NCBI GenBank assembly: GCA_023238725.1
Contig: CM041544.1
Coordinates: 4,546,001-4,610,000, forward strand
From: Scortum barcoo
Lineage: Eukaryota; Chordata; Actinopteri; Centrarchiformes; Terapontidae
Reading direction: 5' to 3'
Length of the DNA: 64,000 bases
Below the pieces are notes generated by a model, which was given only the letters and a program-made list of their open reading frames with translations, did no database searches and was not told where the DNA came from. A program made the translations under genes and the position numbers. The number at the start of each line of letters is the position of its first letter. Positions within the stretch are counted from its first letter, which is position 1. Below, piece by piece: positions 60,924-64,000 of the stretch.

Positions 60924-63115
60924 AGTCTGACGCTGTTAACATAATGGCTGCATGAGCCATCTTTTAGCCATTTGAGGGTTGTCACCTTTCTCTCCTGTCA
61001 TCTCTGCACAGCTGGACACTCACTGAAAGCAAAGTTCACACAAAATACAATATAGCAACACGGATACTGATTTATCTAACTTGCTCCATAAAGAGAGCTC
61101 TCACTCGGATTCTGTTACATCATCTGTCCTCTTAGGAACAGGAGATCATTTTGCGGTTATCCAGCCTGTCATATGCCTGCCCTGCGCTGTTGACCTCAAA
61201 CTACCTTTGACTGGAGTGGGCTATTTATGGTCCCGGACTCCCTTAAAATCCTCAGGGGACATCACATCATGCCGTGTGAGAAGCATGTCTGTGACTAATA
61301 GATGATGACCTGTGAGTGATGCAGAAGAGTCACACTGTGTTTCTGCCAGATGTTAGGTTTCAGGAGCTAAAAGGTGACAGACAGCAACATCGCAGATTAT
61401 TTTTCTTCCCACAATTTGGCTGATGACCGCAACTGCCAGCACACTGCATTGAAACAGGAGCAAATAACCCTATACTGTACACATTTTTTAGAGTACAAAA
61501 TCAATATGACCTCTGCTTACCGTCACTGGGTGTACTTTTCAGCCTGAACTAGCATTCCACAGTCAATTTTTTAAATGAGATTACTTGTGTTTCCCTGGCA
61601 CATTACTAAGCCTTGTGTCAGTAAACAGGTGAGCTAATGCTGAATGAGTAATTTGTTGTCAACAAACAGGTTTTGTGAAGCCAGGGAAAGGCTGATATAA
61701 TCTATTCTCATTCACAATAATCCATTACACATGGGCTTGGCTGTGTCCCTGAGCACCCCTGGCAAAATCCAGTCATGCAGGCAGATTTGGTTTCCACTCT
61801 CTTAATATGAAATTTTCCAAGATCTTCCTGCCAAAAACCTAAATAGGAAAGATCAAAGAGTGTGTGTCCACAGTTGGCAAAGGCTGCCCAGGTCTTTGAA
61901 AGGATCACACATACAATGGAAAGGGCAATTATAGTCTAAACTCTGTAGCAGAACATGTTAGGACAAGTGTGTCAGGTCAGGACCATTTTAGTTACACACA
62001 ATAATGTGACAACTATCTACTGATACTAGATCATAGAGGGTCTTGTCAAAGATAAGAGATGTGTGATATGATGAGGATGTATCAGTGGTTGTAAAAATCA
62101 CACCATGTCATCTTAAAATATTATTTTGATTGTAGTTTTGGATGCAGTGAAGCAGATTTCATTACTACCATTTTAAATTCACTAAGTTCACTCCAAGATA
62201 TTCACTCTAGTGAACTAATAGTTTTGTTGTCAGCTTGTGGGGGCATTATGCTAGTGTTCTCATGGGTGTAATGCAAATATTAAAGATGTCTACACAACAT
62301 TTTTATATCAATTATTATAGTAAATATTTATATTTGCCTTTTTTGCCATTTTTGATTGAACAGTTTTGGTGTTCAGGTCCTACAAACAAGTTTTAAAGTA
62401 ATGCCCTAATGACCTGTGCATTCTTAACCCACATGTTCAATTACATAACATTACTCACCCAGTGTGATGATGAAAGAACTGTAACTTCTAGCAAGCTAAA
62501 GAGACTGCAATGCTGAAATCCAAATTAACTTTTGACAAGACAGTGCTAAGACTGCAAAGATATGTCAACAATGCTCTGTTTTTGCTGAATGCGTAAGTTA
62601 TAAATAGTCTGTTTTGGAGTCTTTCTGCCTCCAGTGATAAAAAATCAGTCAGTGCAACATTAAAGGTAACCTTTGTGACCTGGCCACATACTGTTAGAAG
62701 AAAACAGGTTTTGGCCTGTAAACTATTACACCCAAGGTCCACCTGGTTAGTGGTTCATGCCTGAATTCATGCAAGTACCTCTGTACTGAAGGACACTTCA
62801 CCTCGGCATTCCCTGAAGTGTCATCAGGTGAGCTGTGACCTTAACCAGTGGACTACAAGTGCTCTGTTGTTTCTTGCTTGAAGCATGAACAAGCACACCA
62901 CATGGGTGCCTGTGTCAGATATGATGCATGCCTGTGGCGTCCTCAAAGACATGTGGCATCAGTAGCACTGGCTGTATTCAGGGACAAGGAGGCTGCATCA
63001 TTGTGGCTGATGTCTCTGAACCTTGCAGCATTAAAAGTTATGTTTTTAAAGAAATTAGCCTTGTGATATGATCATGCACAGCACTCCATCCACCCATGCT
63101 ATAAACATAATAATA
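60924..63115. other. Gene-free stretch
   Basis: No supported exon. Nothing recognised apart from short AT-rich runs. Confidence 0.4.
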
Positions 63116-63119
63116 ACTT

Positions 63120-63420
63120 CATGATAACAACTTTATTTGTATAGCACTTTTGAACACAAATAACAAGGTGCTTCACGTCAGTCTATTTAGAACATGCAGA
63201 GCAACAACGAAAACACAAGAGTTAAGAGGAACAGGAAACAAACAAACAAATTAAAAATAGCCAATAATGGCTTTTATTCATAAAAGCATAAAACAGGGGA
63301 CTGAGTCTGCAAGCCTGACCTTCTCTGGCAGATTGCTCCAAAATCGAGGGGCTCTGACTGCAAAAACATGGAGATCTCTCTGTAAGAAGTGTTGCTGGTG
63401 ACACTGACAGTGGAGCTAGT
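63120..63420. repeat. Teleost interspersed repeat ('tttatttgtatagcac' type)
   Basis: CAACTTTATTTGTATAGCAC, AACAAGGTGCTTCACG, then GGCAGATTGCTCCAAAATCG and AGGGGCTCTGACTGCAAAAA are in the order typical of a widespread fish element. It abuts the CpG-rich block to its right. Confidence 0.65.
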
Positions 63421-63454
63421 TTGCAAAAGAATAAAGGCCTTCATTTTAGAGCAA

Positions 63455-64000
63455 ACTCGAGCTCCCGACCCGGGTGGACGAACTGACAGAGAGCAAACCT
63501 CCCCGTCTCCTCCTGCAGCTCGGCGCCTCCAGCTGTGTCCGACAACAGGCTCCGCTCCGCCGCTGCAGCGCCGCCGCGTGTTTACGTCGCGCTGGCCCTT
63601 TAAGACAGCCCCGCGTTTCCATTGGCGCGCTGACGTCAGAGCGGCGGAGGACTCCAGCCTATCGCGGCCGCTCGGTGACGGCAGGCAGTGGTCCTGGCTC
63701 GGAGTGCGGCTCTCGGAGGGAGACTTTTACACTGCACAAAAGCCGGAGGTGGGGGAGACGCTGGCAGCTGACATGAACTAGAGCCGTCGGGCGCTCGCCG
63801 TGGATTAAAACGGAAACTTTTGGCGATGGCCGTGAGGGCGAGAAAGTAGCAGGGGACGCCGCAGCACGCTAGCCGCCAGCTCCGCTGCCGACCACAGACC
63901 TTCACTGCACAGCAACTCCTGGTAGATGCACCGCTGAAAAAATATGCTCCAGCCGAGCCGCCTCACAACGGGCTGCAGTCACAAATAAGCAGTTTAGTGA
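63455..64000. promoter_or_regulatory. CpG-rich promoter-like block, 5' end of the next gene (possibly inpp5a)
   Basis: An abrupt change to CpG-dense sequence with an inverted CCAAT box (ATTGG, 63620-63624) and a perfect CRE (TGACGTCA, 63631-63638). Human gene order places INPP5A after PWWP2B in the same direction, so a plus-strand start is the favoured reading. No coding sequence of that gene is seen before the window ends, and the strand is not proven. Confidence 0.5.

Noticed and set aside
63455..64000. inpp5a coding start
   Set aside because: No phosphatase N-terminus is present; the ATG near 63825 is followed quickly by a stop, and the ATG near 63943 opens only a short frame.
1..64000. 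tRNA, rRNA, CRISPR arrays, bacterial operons, endogenous retroviruses
   Set aside because: I looked for conserved tRNA box B words, direct-repeat arrays and retroviral motifs and saw none; the window is eukaryotic chromosomal DNA.

Overview
The window is vertebrate nuclear DNA, almost certainly from a teleost fish. It has spliced genes with GT-AG introns, many (CA)n and (TA)n microsatellites, interspersed-repeat families typical of fish, and a dead fish-type non-LTR retrotransposon. It also carries the vertebrate gene order STK32C(-) / LRRC27(+) / PWWP2B(+), known from human 10q26.3. I recognised genes from remembered family sequences; no search was run.

Layout. (1) 0.58-4.04 kb: a plus-strand, TATA-box gene that I do not recognise. 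It has about seven exons, a 156-bp coding tandem repeat in about eight copies, and a basic, triple-cysteine C-terminus. As assembled it is broken by several one-base indels, yet its last repeat copy and its last exon return to the starting frame. (2) 4.1-13.8 kb: no supported exon; microsatellites and old repeats, probably the first intron of stk32c. (3) 13.8-14.4 kb: first coding exon and CpG-rich promoter of stk32c on the minus strand. (4) 15.2-21.6 kb: complete lrrc27, divergent from stk32c, with an RFX-type X-box upstream. (5) 22.4-31.2 kb: CpG promoter, two coding exons and a probable long 3' UTR of pwwp2b. (6) 31.2-63.4 kb: about 32 kb without a supported gene. It holds a 297-bp inverted-repeat element with 4-bp target duplications, a palindromic microsatellite, several old repeat families, and a 5'-truncated retrotransposon at 55.5-57.6 kb. 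(7) 63.46-64.0 kb: a CpG-rich promoter-like block with CCAAT and CRE motifs, probably the 5' end of the next gene (inpp5a by synteny, not shown by any codon).

How the genes relate. stk32c and lrrc27 are head to head about 1 kb apart. lrrc27 and pwwp2b run in the same direction, with about 1 kb between the lrrc27 stop codon and the pwwp2b start codon. The unrecognised first gene probably lies antisense inside stk32c intron 1. The most interesting items are the frame-compensated repeat gene, the two competing stk32c start codons (one giving a myristoylation-type N-terminus), the lrrc27 X-box, and the non-autonomous element at 35.6-35.9 kb.
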